64,000 bases of DNA, taken from NCBI RefSeq assembly GCF_019665785.1, contig NZ_CP081149.1, forward strand, positions 2,542,001-2,606,000. The letters run 5' to 3'. Positions within the stretch are counted from its first letter, which is position 1. Each line of letters begins with the position of its first letter. A program made the position numbers and the translations under genes. The notes beneath the pieces are model-generated. The model made no database searches. It was not told the origin of the DNA and saw only the letters and a list, made by a program, of their open reading frames with translations. Origin of the DNA: Deefgea piscis. GTDB lineage: Bacteria; Pseudomonadota; Gammaproteobacteria; Burkholderiales; Chitinibacteraceae. Shown here piece by piece: positions 41,470 to 50,128 of the stretch.

Positions 41470-43474
41470 CAAAGTCATCCATCATGGAAACCGATTGCAA
41501 GGGTATAAACTCAGCAACGGGTTTGGTTTTTGTTTCAAAAAGCGGCGTTTGGCGCAATTGATTTTCGAGCTTGGCCCAATCTGCTTCAGACTTTAAATGC
41601 AGTTTGAGCGCACGTGCGCCGTGCAAGCAGTAGACCTCGCAATCGAGCGCTTCATTGCGTTTGCCTGCTTGCTTTTGCCACACCAATTCAGCGGAGTAAT
41701 GCCCGCCGTTTTTTCGTTTAGGGATTTTTCGTTCAGAAAGTAATTGTTCGCAGTAGTCTTCGCGAACGTGTTTGGTGAAATGAAAGCGCCCTGGTCCATG
41801 GCCTTCGAGTGACAGCCGACCGTGCGAGCCAATCAGTATGTCTTTGGCCTTGCTGGTACCGACGATAAATACCCGCAAACCATATTTTGATGCTTTGGTA
41901 TTTCGGTAATCGGTATCGATGCTGATTCTGGGTTTGCTAAATATTTCTAACCCAGCCGAGACCCCGCCTTTGACCGCCATCACCAGCACATCAGGGCGGC
42001 GTTTATTGGTTCGTACCCAGTCATACACCACATCGGATGTATTACCGTCCGAGCTATCAATGCCCACAGCGGAAATATTCAGATAAAAGTCATCAATATG
42101 CCGAATCGGCGCAAACAGCATGGCTTCTAATTTTTGCCACACCGTAACCCGAGGGTTGCCATCATCATCGGTGGGGCGAACATCGAGCGGATTGCCTTGA
42201 ATTTCAGTCCACTGCACTAGCCAGCTTTCTTCTCCACGACCCCATGCCCGAATCACGACAGCCAATCGATCATGCTGCACATCGACCCCGGCAGTCAGTA
42301 CCAAACCACCGCGTGCCACCGTCATCGGCGGATAATCCAAGCCGCGCTCTTTGAGGGTATCGGGCTTTTCACTACCGTCTTTGAATTCCCAAGAGAGCCC
42401 CAAGGTCGCGTTAAAAAACACGATCATTTCTGAGGCGTCACCGGCTTTGAGCTTTTTATTGGCTTTGATGAATTTCTCAACCAGTACTTCAAAGCGGCTA
42501 TTGTGCATTTGGCTGTACAACTCATTCAGCGCCAAACCCACCGTCCCCCGAAATGGTGCCGTTTCGACGGGTTTACCAGCCCGAATCGCGGCGTTTTTCT
42601 GTACGTCATTCCAGTGTGAGCCGCAATGCTGGCAAACATAATGTGCCGTTGCTGGTTTATGCTGGCCTAGATGTTCGTCATTGAGCTCAGGGTCTTTGCG
42701 CCATTGGATTTGCTCCCACACTAGCGGCTGAAATTCATCGCAATCTGGGCAAGGCACATACCAATAACACTGATTGCTGTGAGCATATTCATCTTCAATA
42801 CTGCTGATGCCTTTAATCGATGGCGTGCCACCGATGAGCATTTTCATATCGCGAAACGATTTGCCGCGCTCCTCGAGCAATTTGATTGCATCGCCTTGGC
42901 CACGCAGATTCAAATTGCAATCGTCTGGCTCTTCGACAAATAAATAACGCGCTGAGGTTGATTTCACGTCCGCGATCGAATTACTACCAACAAACTTTAC
43001 AAAGCCACCGACAAAGTTTTTAAACAGCTGCTTATTGTCTTTAGTGCGGCTCTTGGTGGGAATAATCTCCGATAATTCAGGCGTACCCTCGATCATCGGC
43101 TCGAATTTTTCAGCGTTAAACGATTGTGCTGCACCCTCTTTGGGAAACATCACAATCGCAGTGCCTTTGCGGATATGAATCAACCAGCCCAACACATTCA
43201 AGATGGCCGCTTGCGTCCAGCCGACCTGGGCTGATTTAACGCAAACGATTCGATTCACATCGCGCCGCATCATTTGCTCAAGCAGCCATTCCAGATACGG
43301 ATTCACATAAAACGAAAAACGGCCAACAATGGCCGATTCTTTTGCGCTCATGCGTCGATATTGCTTGCCCCATTCTGCTGGGCTGATTCGAGGTGGCGGT
43401 CTAACGATCTTCTTCAATAATGTGGAGATTAAAGCCTTCGCCGTATTCTTGGGCAACGTGGGTACAGTATTCAT
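41462..43474 (-). CDS. Terminase large subunit, GpA family
   Basis: 670 residues from ATG at 43474 (AGGTGACT upstream; GTG at 43480 is possible). Walker A KSAQVGWT (80-87), a GpA zinc region CPDC...CQHC (about 255-305), and the endonuclease C-terminus (AGVDVQHDRL..., SDGNTSDVVYDW). Overlaps terS by 74 bp. Confidence 0.95.
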   Translation of the reverse strand: MNTVPTLPKNTAKALISTLLKKIVRPPPRISPAEWGKQYRRMSAKESAIVGRFSFYVNPYLEWLLEQMMRRDVNRIVCVKSAQVGWTQAAILNVLGWLIHIRKGTAIVMFPKEGAAQSFNAEKFEPMIEGTPELSEIIPTKSRTKDNKQLFKNFVGGFVKFVGSNSIADVKSTSARYLFVEEPDDCNLNLRGQGDAIKLLEERGKSFRDMKMLIGGTPSIKGISSIEDEYAHSNQCYWYVPCPDCDEFQPLVWEQIQWRKDPELNDEHLGQHKPATAHYVCQHCGSHWNDVQKNAAIRAGKPVETAPFRGTVGLALNELYSQMHNSRFEVLVEKFIKANKKLKAGDASEMIVFFNATLGLSWEFKDGSEKPDTLKERGLDYPPMTVARGGLVLTAGVDVQHDRLAVVIRAWGRGEESWLVQWTEIQGNPLDVRPTDDDGNPRVTVWQKLEAMLFAPIRHIDDFYLNISAVGIDSSDGNTSDVVYDWVRTNKRRPDVLVMAVKGGVSAGLEIFSKPRISIDTDYRNTKASKYGLRVFIVGTSKAKDILIGSHGRLSLEGHGPGRFHFTKHVREDYCEQLLSERKIPKRKNGGHYSAELVWQKQAGKRNEALDCEVYCLHGARALKLHLKSEADWAKLENQLRQTPLFETKTKPVAEFIPLQSVSMMDDFDD

Positions 43475-43910
43475 AGTCACCTAATGCCTGCCGAATCTCG
43501 GCGATCATGTCTTCAAGTGCGGCATGTTTAGCATCCAAACTCTCCGCAGTTTCAAAGATTTGTGCATATTTATCTGGTAGGCCCGTCAATAAGGCCACCG
43601 CGTCAGAAAAGAATTGCGACAGTGCTGGCTCAATATCCGCCACCGTCACCAGTTGCCTGGCTTCGATTTCCATTTGTCGCTCAATCTGGTCACCGCGCAA
43701 GCGATCAAGACGATCTTTTGCTGATTCCGATGAGCCAGTCAGCGCTTTAGCGATTCGCCAGCTCAAAACTTGGGCGGTGTCATATTGGTTGGACGTGCCA
43801 CGGCCTTTTGAAAGCACCATCGGCATGCCAGCACGCTGCCACTCTGTTAGCGTCCTTTCAGACACCCCGACGATTTGCGCCAGTTCATTTTTATTTACGA
43901 TTTTTCCCAT
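43401..43910 (-). CDS. Terminase small subunit (Nu1-like)
   Basis: 169 residues from ATG at 43910. N-terminal winged HTH (MGKIVNKNELAQIVGVSERTLTEWQRAGMP, about 1-30) with MVLSKGRGTSNQYD, then a helical oligomerisation and terminase-binding region. Recognises the packaging site, which I expect in 43911-44144 (about 230 bp, no gene). Confidence 0.85.
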   Translation of the reverse strand: MGKIVNKNELAQIVGVSERTLTEWQRAGMPMVLSKGRGTSNQYDTAQVLSWRIAKALTGSSESAKDRLDRLRGDQIERQMEIEARQLVTVADIEPALSQFFSDAVALLTGLPDKYAQIFETAESLDAKHAALEDMIAEIRQALGDYEYCTHVAQEYGEGFNLHIIEEDR

Positions 43911-44144
43911 GATCTGCCGGTAGGCCATACCGGCCATTTTTATGGTTTATAAGTGCATGTTTAATAAGACTTTTTTTGCATCAAATAGGAAGGAAGGCTA
44001 TAGACAACCCGCAGCTAGAGAACGCGCGGGGTTGCCAATGACCCATGCTGGCGGAAGGCTGGGAAGGACCCGCTGTTTTCTGATCGAAAGCCAGAAAACC
44101 CCAGATTTCCACACATTTTCCTGATAACGACCAAGAGTTCGCGC

Positions 44145-44855
44145 TCACCGCGCCGAGGCGACGGCAGCAGCGAGCGCTTTCTTGAACTCATCAATGAAAA
44201 TTTCCTGAGCATCGCGGTCAATCCCTTGCGGCATGCTATAGCGTGGTGTGTACTTCGCCTCATCGCGAAACGAGAACACCTGCACGATTCGAGGCCGATT
44301 GCCTTTGTTAATACGCCGCCAGATACCTGCACCACCATCGTAACCAACTGGCTTACCCACAAACAAACGATCTGCCTCGGCCGCCGCGAACTGCTTCACC
44401 TTGCCATTCTTACTTCTGAACTGCTGTAACTGATTACGACGCGGACCAGTAAAGCCAGCCTGCGATGCCAACTCAGCCCGAATTCGCTTAATGAAATTAT
44501 TCGTTGCATTGCCGTACTGATTACGCCGAGTGCTTTTACCAGGCATCAGCAACGCCGTCTTACGTGGGCCGCGTGCGCCACCTTGAATCTGATAGCGCAT
44601 GTACTCAGCCTGCTTTGGCAGCCAGCCCACAGTCGCAATCAAATTACGTTTACGCGATGGGTTTACCGCAATACCACGCTGAGTGAATGGCGTTGGGCTT
44701 TGAATATCCGCCCCTAACTGCTTCAGCATTCGCTTTTGCACTTGCTTAGCCGTTCTATTCAACGCTTGGCTTGCTGCAAACGGCACCTGCTTTGTTTCCA
44801 AAGCATTCAGCGTACGCATAATCCGCTGTAAATCTGATTGAAACGACTTTTGCAT
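44145..44855 (-). CDS. Putative virion morphogenesis protein (minor tail Z / gp10-like)
   Basis: 236 residues. N-terminal helix VPFAASQALNRTAKQVQKRML recalls minor tail protein Z; a basic middle with repeated aromatic-basic motifs (YMRYQIQGGARGPRKTA) and the end PRIVQVFSFRDEAKYTPRYSMPQG. Counterpart of the gene at 2206-2955. Unusual location ahead of terS, but conserved in both prophages. Confidence 0.55.
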   Translation of the reverse strand: MQKSFQSDLQRIMRTLNALETKQVPFAASQALNRTAKQVQKRMLKQLGADIQSPTPFTQRGIAVNPSRKRNLIATVGWLPKQAEYMRYQIQGGARGPRKTALLMPGKSTRRNQYGNATNNFIKRIRAELASQAGFTGPRRNQLQQFRSKNGKVKQFAAAEADRLFVGKPVGYDGGAGIWRRINKGNRPRIVQVFSFRDEAKYTPRYSMPQGIDRDAQEIFIDEFKKALAAAVASAR

Positions 44856-44869
44856 AGCGAGCGCCCAAC

Positions 44870-44893
44870 AAAAAACCCGCTACATGAGCGGGT
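44870..44893 (-). terminator. Leftward terminator just after the Q-like gene
   Basis: ACCCGCTACAT/ATGAGCGGGT-type stem with a T run on the minus strand. It lies between the Q-like gene and the first late gene, the place where a Q-controlled terminator is expected. Confidence 0.75.
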
Positions 44894-44899
44894 TTGGTT

Positions 44900-45376
44900 T
44901 CACTGGGCGCAACAAAGCACCCGTAATGGGGTGCATTCACGCCGAAGCGGTAGTAGATTGTTAAGCGACATCTTCCTGATTTCTTTACTTGGCGTCAAGC
45001 CCCAGTAATTAAAATAATTCTGAAACGCCTTAACAGCCTGTCGAACATGCTCAGCATAATCTCGCAACGGCAAACGCTCTTTACGGCACACTACCGCTGG
45101 ATTCAGCTTCTGTAAATAATGCGCGTTCAGCAAACGAGAAAACATCGCCAGCTCAGGCCGTCTCAACATCACCGATAAAACCGCATCGACCCGCATTGCC
45201 GCTTGCTCATCAACTCGATTACTCGGTCGATCAGCAGGCCCTAAAATCGCCCGTTCCTCTGGGCTCATATATTGAGCATAGCCCGAAGACTTAGCCCGAC
45301 CATCAAACCCCATAAAATACCGAGCCCAATTTTCCAATGCTGAGCCCGCTTCATCCAAAGATTTTAATTCAACCAC
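44900..45376 (-). CDS. Late antiterminator, Q family (phage 21-like)
   Basis: 158 residues. ALENWARYFMGFDGR near the N-terminus, VDEQAAMRVDAVLSVMLRRPELAMFSRLLNAHYLQKL and a C-terminal helical YAEHVRQAVKAF follow the pattern of the Phage_antitQ family. Predicted to modify RNA polymerase at the late promoter so that it reads through terminators. Located between replication and late genes. Confidence 0.65.
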   Translation of the reverse strand: MVELKSLDEAGSALENWARYFMGFDGRAKSSGYAQYMSPEERAILGPADRPSNRVDEQAAMRVDAVLSVMLRRPELAMFSRLLNAHYLQKLNPAVVCRKERLPLRDYAEHVRQAVKAFQNYFNYWGLTPSKEIRKMSLNNLLPLRRECTPLRVLCCAQ

Positions 45377-45482
45377 GTTCGCCTCCGTGATACCCGCTTG
45401 GAGGACTCCTTAGCCAGATCAATGCCCAGCTTTATATATATCTCGATTTTAAACTAAAAAAGCACCGCCAATTCATTTGGGG

Positions 45483-45777
45483 CAGGGTTAACAGGCCTTG
45501 GGGCATAGTTTCAAATCAACCCTGACCCATGCCAAAGCCTTACGTTTACTAGCTTTAACCTTTATTTGGTCAGATTGACAGGGTTTAAATAGAAGTTACC
45601 GTGTATATATTTTTTACCGCCAATAAAACTAAATAAAGGTAAGGAGTAAAAGCAACTATACGCGCACACGGAAACCACAGCGCCAACCCTGCCAAAAACG
45701 CAAAAACGGCGCGAAGCCGCGCCGTTCCTTGGTTTGTCGTGGGTCAGGGTTAGTTAAAAACTATGCCACAAACCCTG
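45483..45777. repeat. Alternating AACCCTG / CAGGGTT repeats
   Basis: CAGGGTT at 45483, 45579 and 45745, and AACCCTG at 45518, 45685 and 45771, strictly alternating in orientation. Several are flanked by GACC or GGTC. Located beside the replication helicase; candidate initiator-binding sites. Confidence 0.68.
45692..45726 (-). terminator. Terminator of the replication operon, prophage 2
   Basis: AACGGCGCG (45705-45713), four-base loop, CGCGCCGTT (45718-45726), followed on the minus strand by TTTGCGTTTTT. Lies 70 bp beyond the helicase stop. Confidence 0.85.
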
Positions 45778-45793
45778 TCCACTCTGCCCCACA

Positions 45794-47233
45794 TTAAATG
45801 AAATCACCCTTGATTCTATCTTCAAATCGTTCACACTCAGCGGTCAACCAGCTCGACAAACTCACCCCCTCCGGAGGCGCGCCCACAATAAAGACCATTG
45901 CCTTTTTGCGATCATACCCACCATGCAAATGCTCGCGTGATTTATTCAATCGAGACGACATTAGCATCGAAAACTTAGTCAGCGTCAGCTTACACGATCC
46001 AGACTCATCCACCAACCACTTCTTATACGCCACAAATAAATCCTTAGTGCGGCAAGAGCAATACGGCACCCATAATTCATCATTCACCCACTGGCGATAA
46101 AACACCTGCCATTGCGGCAAACCAAAGCCAATCAATCGCTCTTTGGCATCGGTCATCACCGGCTTAGAACGCTCATTAAAGCCTTCATCAATTTTATAAC
46201 GCAGCAAAAAACCATAAAATGCAGCAACAGCGCCACGCTCAATCGCCGATTTAATTACCTCTTGATTCTGTAACGTCAGCAATGTTTTTGGCTCAATCAC
46301 CATAAAGCGCCGATCATCCAACTCTAAATGCAGCGGCTGCACCTCATTACTTAAAAAAACCAAGTTGGCATAATTAGCCTCTTCGCGCTCAGGCATGTTT
46401 TTTTCATTGATACGCACGGTGCGGCCCGTGACTAAATGCTTAATCGTACCAATATGACTGTACTTCTCAGCCCGACCCACCACCTCTTCAGCCAAAACAA
46501 ATAAACGCCGTGATTGCCAAGCAGTAAACTGACTATCTAATTGATGCTGACCAATCGTCGTACCGTACTCACCGTAAATTTTCTTAATCACCCCCTCAAA
46601 AAACAGTGACTTACCAGTCCCTTGCTTTTCACCAAACATCAGCACCGATGTATCCATTTTGCTACCCAGCTGCTGCAAGGGCAAAGCCAGCCATTGCATT
46701 AGCCAATGAAACACTTTCTGATCAAAGTTACACAAGTGCATCACCAAGCCAATAATCGGATCAGCCAAATCTTCATCAAAAACAGGCTTTAGCGGTACAC
46801 CTGCAAATAAATTAACATGCGTATCTAAATCAACCAGCTGCTTAGGATCAAACACCAAATTTTCGGCATTAATCATTTTTCGACATAAATTCTCTTGCCA
46901 AAACTTAACCGAATCACCACCGTAAGCGGCACGCAACGCTGACAAACTCAGCACCATTCGATTTTCAGCATCCCACACAGTCTCAGTGCCATACAGCAAG
47001 GTATAACGCGCCAGCAACATCGCGCTGGTACTCATCGTCGCCTCATCAACGGCCTTACCGCGTTTAATCTTTGGCAAATCACTTTGGCGCATCGTGCGCT
47101 TATCAACTCGCGCCTCCCATTCAGACGCCAAACCCCGACCGACCAAGGCCGCATACGCAGGCCACTTCATGACCATTTGCTCGACCGAATCCCAAACCCG
47201 TCGCTCACCAATAATCAATGAAAATCGCGCCAA
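45794..47233 (-). CDS. SF3-type helicase (DUF5906-like)
   Basis: 479 residues. P-loop GEKQGTGKS (201-209), Walker B-like RRLFVLAEEV (about 245-255), and LVFLSNEVQPLHLELDDRRFMVI, the sensor and arginine region of phage D5/SF3 helicases. Replicative helicase acting with the Toprim primase upstream, which it overlaps by 19 bp; in prophage 1 both functions are in one protein. Confidence 0.85.
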   Translation of the reverse strand: MARFSLIIGERRVWDSVEQMVMKWPAYAALVGRGLASEWEARVDKRTMRQSDLPKIKRGKAVDEATMSTSAMLLARYTLLYGTETVWDAENRMVLSLSALRAAYGGDSVKFWQENLCRKMINAENLVFDPKQLVDLDTHVNLFAGVPLKPVFDEDLADPIIGLVMHLCNFDQKVFHWLMQWLALPLQQLGSKMDTSVLMFGEKQGTGKSLFFEGVIKKIYGEYGTTIGQHQLDSQFTAWQSRRLFVLAEEVVGRAEKYSHIGTIKHLVTGRTVRINEKNMPEREEANYANLVFLSNEVQPLHLELDDRRFMVIEPKTLLTLQNQEVIKSAIERGAVAAFYGFLLRYKIDEGFNERSKPVMTDAKERLIGFGLPQWQVFYRQWVNDELWVPYCSCRTKDLFVAYKKWLVDESGSCKLTLTKFSMLMSSRLNKSREHLHGGYDRKKAMVFIVGAPPEGVSLSSWLTAECERFEDRIKGDFI

Positions 47234-48378
47234 TAAACCAGCCAGCGTAAATCCGTCCTCCCCCGCCCCCCGTTGGCCGCAGCAGGCGCGGCGAAAGCGG
47301 TATCAGGCAGAGGTGCGGAGATGGCAGGCACCACATCATCAACAGCCACAACAGCAGGCGGTACAACAGGCGCTTGCAAACTCACGATCGCGGCATCAAT
47401 CTGCTGCGTTACCAGCGCAATTCCTTCAGCCACATGCAAATCATTAAAATCAGTCAGTTTAGGCAATGATTCATCGGTATCAATAGCACGGCGTTGCACA
47501 GCAAAGTTTGGCAGCACATACCCTGCATTATTGACTTCAAGCGCAGCCGCAGTCGCTTTCTTCATGCCGGTATAGTTATCATCACCTTTCTTGGTAGGCA
47601 GATAGTCATCATCAGCCAAAAACAGCATCGGGCTCGCTGGATACTTGGCGCGTAAAATGCGCGCCACATGCGGCAAATTGCCACTATTGAGCGCCACAAA
47701 CACCGGATGCAGATAATCCACGGCCTCACGCCCCGTTGCCGCTGTTGCATAGCCCTCAGCAATCAAAATCAGATCACCATCCAGCGGCTCATCACCCAAG
47801 CGGCATGCCGCGCCAACCACATCCATGCCTTTATTAAAAATCTTGTCATTGCCATCGGCCAACGGCGTCGGGGATATTTTTTGCGAACCCACAATCTCAC
47901 CACGGCCATAATGAATCAGCGGCAAAATAATCCAACCCGCATTTGAGCCCTGCATAAATCGCACCGACTCAGGCTTTTTAACCAGCTTGCGCGCCAAATA
48001 CGCCGACTCACCACTGCGACTGGCGGCATGCAATTGCGCTTTAGCACGATTTGCGGCATCAGTACGCAGCTTCTTTTGCTTGGCTTGATAGTCTTGCTCT
48101 TTCTTGGCCCACTCAGCTTGAGCCGCTTGGCGCTCCTCGGGCGATATTGCCTCAAAGCCCTCATGCTCAACTTTCCAAAATTCGTCTTTATAGCCAAAAT
48201 AGCCAGACACCCACACCTTGCCTGATTTTGGCGATACATATTCATTTAAGCGGTACCAGGCTTTTTTCTTGGGGCCATAGACATTTTTATGCCCATCAGC
48301 TTTTAAATCAGTGCTGCCAATATCTGGCATGCCCCGATCACGAAATTGATTCAACACACCATCGATTAATGCACCCAT
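47215..48378 (-). CDS. Toprim primase
   Basis: 387 residues from ATG at 48378 (GGGGAAGTA upstream). The Toprim region lies about 210-300 (LILIAEGYATAATGREA, PMLFLADDD, ...GMKKATAAALE), preceded by a charged helical middle. Primes DNA synthesis with the helicase. The C-terminal Pro/Ala-rich tail overlaps the helicase gene. Confidence 0.82.
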   Translation of the reverse strand: MGALIDGVLNQFRDRGMPDIGSTDLKADGHKNVYGPKKKAWYRLNEYVSPKSGKVWVSGYFGYKDEFWKVEHEGFEAISPEERQAAQAEWAKKEQDYQAKQKKLRTDAANRAKAQLHAASRSGESAYLARKLVKKPESVRFMQGSNAGWIILPLIHYGRGEIVGSQKISPTPLADGNDKIFNKGMDVVGAACRLGDEPLDGDLILIAEGYATAATGREAVDYLHPVFVALNSGNLPHVARILRAKYPASPMLFLADDDYLPTKKGDDNYTGMKKATAAALEVNNAGYVLPNFAVQRRAIDTDESLPKLTDFNDLHVAEGIALVTQQIDAAIVSLQAPVVPPAVVAVDDVVPAISAPLPDTAFAAPAAANGGRGRTDLRWLVYWRDFH

Positions 48379-48423
48379 TACTTCCCCGCTTATGCTTTAA
48401 ACTGGCAGCTCAAGGAGCACACC

Positions 48424-48765
48424 ATGACACTCGAACAACTGACAGAGCAATTCACGCAGCTACAACAACGCCACCAATTGCTAGAAAAATCATTTAACCT
48501 GCAACAGCAAATGCTCGAACAACAGCAGCAACAATACGCACAACAAATCGGCAACTTCATTGGCCTGCAATCGATGACCGTCGCGCTGGTGCGTTGCCTA
48601 CCGGATCAACAACTATTTATTGCAACGCTCAAACTCGAAACTGAAGACACCATTGCGACCTTGCTTGCTGAATCCACACTGCCGCAAAACACGCTGAATC
48701 AATACCAAACGTTTATCGAAAACGCCGTCACTGAAATCAACACCCAACCGTCAGCGCCAATCTGA
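48424..48765 (+). CDS. Rightward Gln-rich coiled-coil protein inside the leftward operon
   Basis: 113 residues from ATG at 48424 with a strong Shine-Dalgarno (CAAGGAG). Residues about 1-45 are a Gln-rich coiled coil, then a small folded part. It runs against the leftward replication genes and converges with the gene at 48751 (15-bp overlap). Transcription from this strand would oppose early leftward expression. Function unknown. Confidence 0.6.
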   Translation: MTLEQLTEQFTQLQQRHQLLEKSFNLQQQMLEQQQQQYAQQIGNFIGLQSMTVALVRCLPDQQLFIATLKLETEDTIATLLAESTLPQNTLNQYQTFIENAVTEINTQPSAPI

Positions 48766-48936
48766 ACGCCGCGCCAACAAAAATTTAGCCACCCCTGCAC
48801 GCCGCCGCGCAATTTTGATTCGACGATCTTGCTGCTGATTCAAACGCAAACGTTGCTGCTCGACGCGTTTAAACTCAGCGCTTAATTCAGCGGCAGGGCC
48901 AAATTGGGCAACAACCAGTTGGGCTAATAAACTCAT
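48751..48936 (-). CDS. Small basic protein, unknown
   Basis: 61 residues (MSLLAQLVVAQFGPAAELSAEF...), Arg/Gln-rich middle (RVEQQRLRLNQQQDRR). The start overlaps the preceding stop as ATGA. Overlaps the rightward gene at 48424 at its end. No known family. Confidence 0.62.
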   Translation of the reverse strand: MSLLAQLVVAQFGPAAELSAEFKRVEQQRLRLNQQQDRRIKIARRRAGVAKFLLARRSDWR

Positions 48937-49139
48937 CGTTCCGTCCTTTTTAACTGACCAGCCAGTGCCAAACGCACTAACCGTTGAATCCGTCTGGCTT
49001 TCATCGCCCGATAGGCAGGATCAGCGCGCCGTACCGCTTGGCGCTCTTGCCATTCAGACTCTAATCGCTGCCGCCGTTGCGCTGCTGCTTCACGGCCAGC
49101 CACAATGTCAAACGTCGGGTCTTTGTACATATTGGCCAT
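48933..49139 (-). CDS. Small Arg-rich protein with YKDPTF motif
   Basis: 68 residues; MANMYKDPTFD matches the YRDPTF protein at 6920-7090. Very basic (Arg-rich) and helical, likely nucleic-acid binding. Member of the leftward replication operon; start overlaps the previous gene by 32 bp. Confidence 0.68.
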   Translation of the reverse strand: MANMYKDPTFDIVAGREAAAQRRQRLESEWQERQAVRRADPAYRAMKARRIQRLVRLALAGQLKRTER

Positions 49140-49272
49140 TAGCCTGTTCCAACAAATGTTTCAAACCAGAAACCAGCGCCGCCACAGCGGCCTTCTTCTC
49201 TTTACTGGGCGTTCGTCGAATGCCCCACGCCTGCCTCACCAACTTTTGCTGCTGAAACGGGCGCGGTGGCAT
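49108..49272 (-). CDS. Small conserved phage protein, unknown
   Basis: 54 residues, ATG at 49272 overlapping the stop of the CII-like gene (TAATG). Counterpart of 7087-7251, also 54 residues, with a shared AW-basic-EKK pattern. Function unknown. Confidence 0.66.
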   Translation of the reverse strand: MPPRPFQQQKLVRQAWGIRRTPSKEKKAAVAALVSGLKHLLEQANGQYVQRPDV

Positions 49273-49739
49273 TACTCAGCCATCCCATCAAGCAACGCCA
49301 CCAACTCATGCAGCGCAGCAATATTGCGATAAACATGCTCACGCACTTGCTGCACTTCAATTTTTTCCACCTTGTTATCAGCCAGTGTTTCGTCGACGGC
49401 CTGCCCAACATGACCACCCAAGCGCCACAAGCGCGTCACGGTTTCCAACACCGTCACATCGCAAGCAAACTCGCCATCATTGAGCATCGGCACACACACC
49501 ATGCCGTGATTGATCGCCAGCGCATGCAAGATTGATTTATCGCCAGTCAAGCCGATCAAGCTATCCGCCTCAGCCAGCGTCAAATGGTGGGTGCGGGTGG
49601 AAGGATTCAATTTATTGCGCAATACCTGCGCCCCAACCCGCATTCGTGGCGCTAAGGATTCAACGCCACCCGGGTAATTGTGCGCAGCGTGATAGGCTGC
49701 ATCTTCAACACTGGTGATCTGCATCACGTTTTTTTCCAT
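49272..49739 (-). CDS. CII-like regulator (Phage_CP76 family)
   Basis: 155 residues from ATG at 49739 (a second ATG is 5 codons later). N-terminal helical HTH-like region (DAAYHAAHNYPGGVESLAPRMRVGAQVLRNKLNP) and the family-typical end. It follows the tR1-like terminator in the leftward operon, in the lambda cII position. Confidence 0.72.
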   Translation of the reverse strand: MEKNVMQITSVEDAAYHAAHNYPGGVESLAPRMRVGAQVLRNKLNPSTRTHHLTLAEADSLIGLTGDKSILHALAINHGMVCVPMLNDGEFACDVTVLETVTRLWRLGGHVGQAVDETLADNKVEKIEVQQVREHVYRNIAALHELVALLDGMAE

Positions 49740-49798
49740 TGATCAACAAACGTTTTTAAAACTAGCCACACGGTCTAAAGTCCACCCTGCAGCATCAA

Positions 49799-49824
49799 TA
49801 AAAAAGCCAGGCAAAAGCACTGGC
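49799..49824 (-). terminator. tR1-like terminator between cro-like and CII-like genes
   Basis: GCCAG (49806-49810) and CTGGC (49820-49824) form a short stem, followed by seven T on the minus strand. Same place as 7788-7814 in prophage 1. Confidence 0.65.
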
Positions 49825-49835
49825 AAAACCAGCGT

Positions 49836-50036
49836 TCAAGCGGATGCAACGCCAGAGGAGGAAACTTTTGGTGGCACCGCTTTCCCATTGCGAATCAGCT
49901 CATCTACTTGATAAGCACGCAGCGGCGGCAAATTTTCGCCCCATTGCGACACCGCACATGGCGTCACGTGCAAGGCTTCAGCCAAGGCTTTGACCGTGCC
50001 CCCGAATAATTCAAGCGCGTATTGTTTTTTCATCAA
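49836..50036 (-). CDS. Cro-like repressor (YdaS-type HTH)
   Basis: 66 residues. HTH at about 12-32 (GGTVKALAEALHVTPCAVSQWGEN) and the YdaS-type end (PLRAYQVDELIRNG). Divergent from the repressor at 50129, with AT-rich repeats between them. ATG at 50033 is an equally possible start. Confidence 0.8.
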   Translation of the reverse strand: MMKKQYALELFGGTVKALAEALHVTPCAVSQWGENLPPLRAYQVDELIRNGKAVPPKVSSSGVASA

Positions 50037-50047
50037 ACTTCAGCTCA

Positions 50048-50114
50048 CTTAATTTTACTGGCCTTAATTTATCACGCTTAATTTATTAAAACAAGCACAA
50101 TAAATTAATTATGC
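50048..50114. promoter_or_regulatory. Repressor operators and divergent promoter, prophage 2
   Basis: CTTAATTTA-type half sites recur at 50048, 50063 and 50077 (14-15 bp apart) with an inverted TAAATTAA at 50101. A leftward promoter with TTGTTT (50089-50094), 17 bp and TAAATT (50066-50071) fits among them. Unlike prophage 1, the motif lacks GTTGA. Confidence 0.62.
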
Positions 50115-50128
50115 TTTAGGATACTTAA

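Larger units (their letters stand above)
45377..45793. other. 417-bp gene-free region with repeats (candidate origin)
   Basis: No gene visible. It carries six AACCCTG/CAGGGTT repeats and the helicase terminator, so it is the counterpart of 3956-4321 in prophage 1. Confidence 0.6.
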
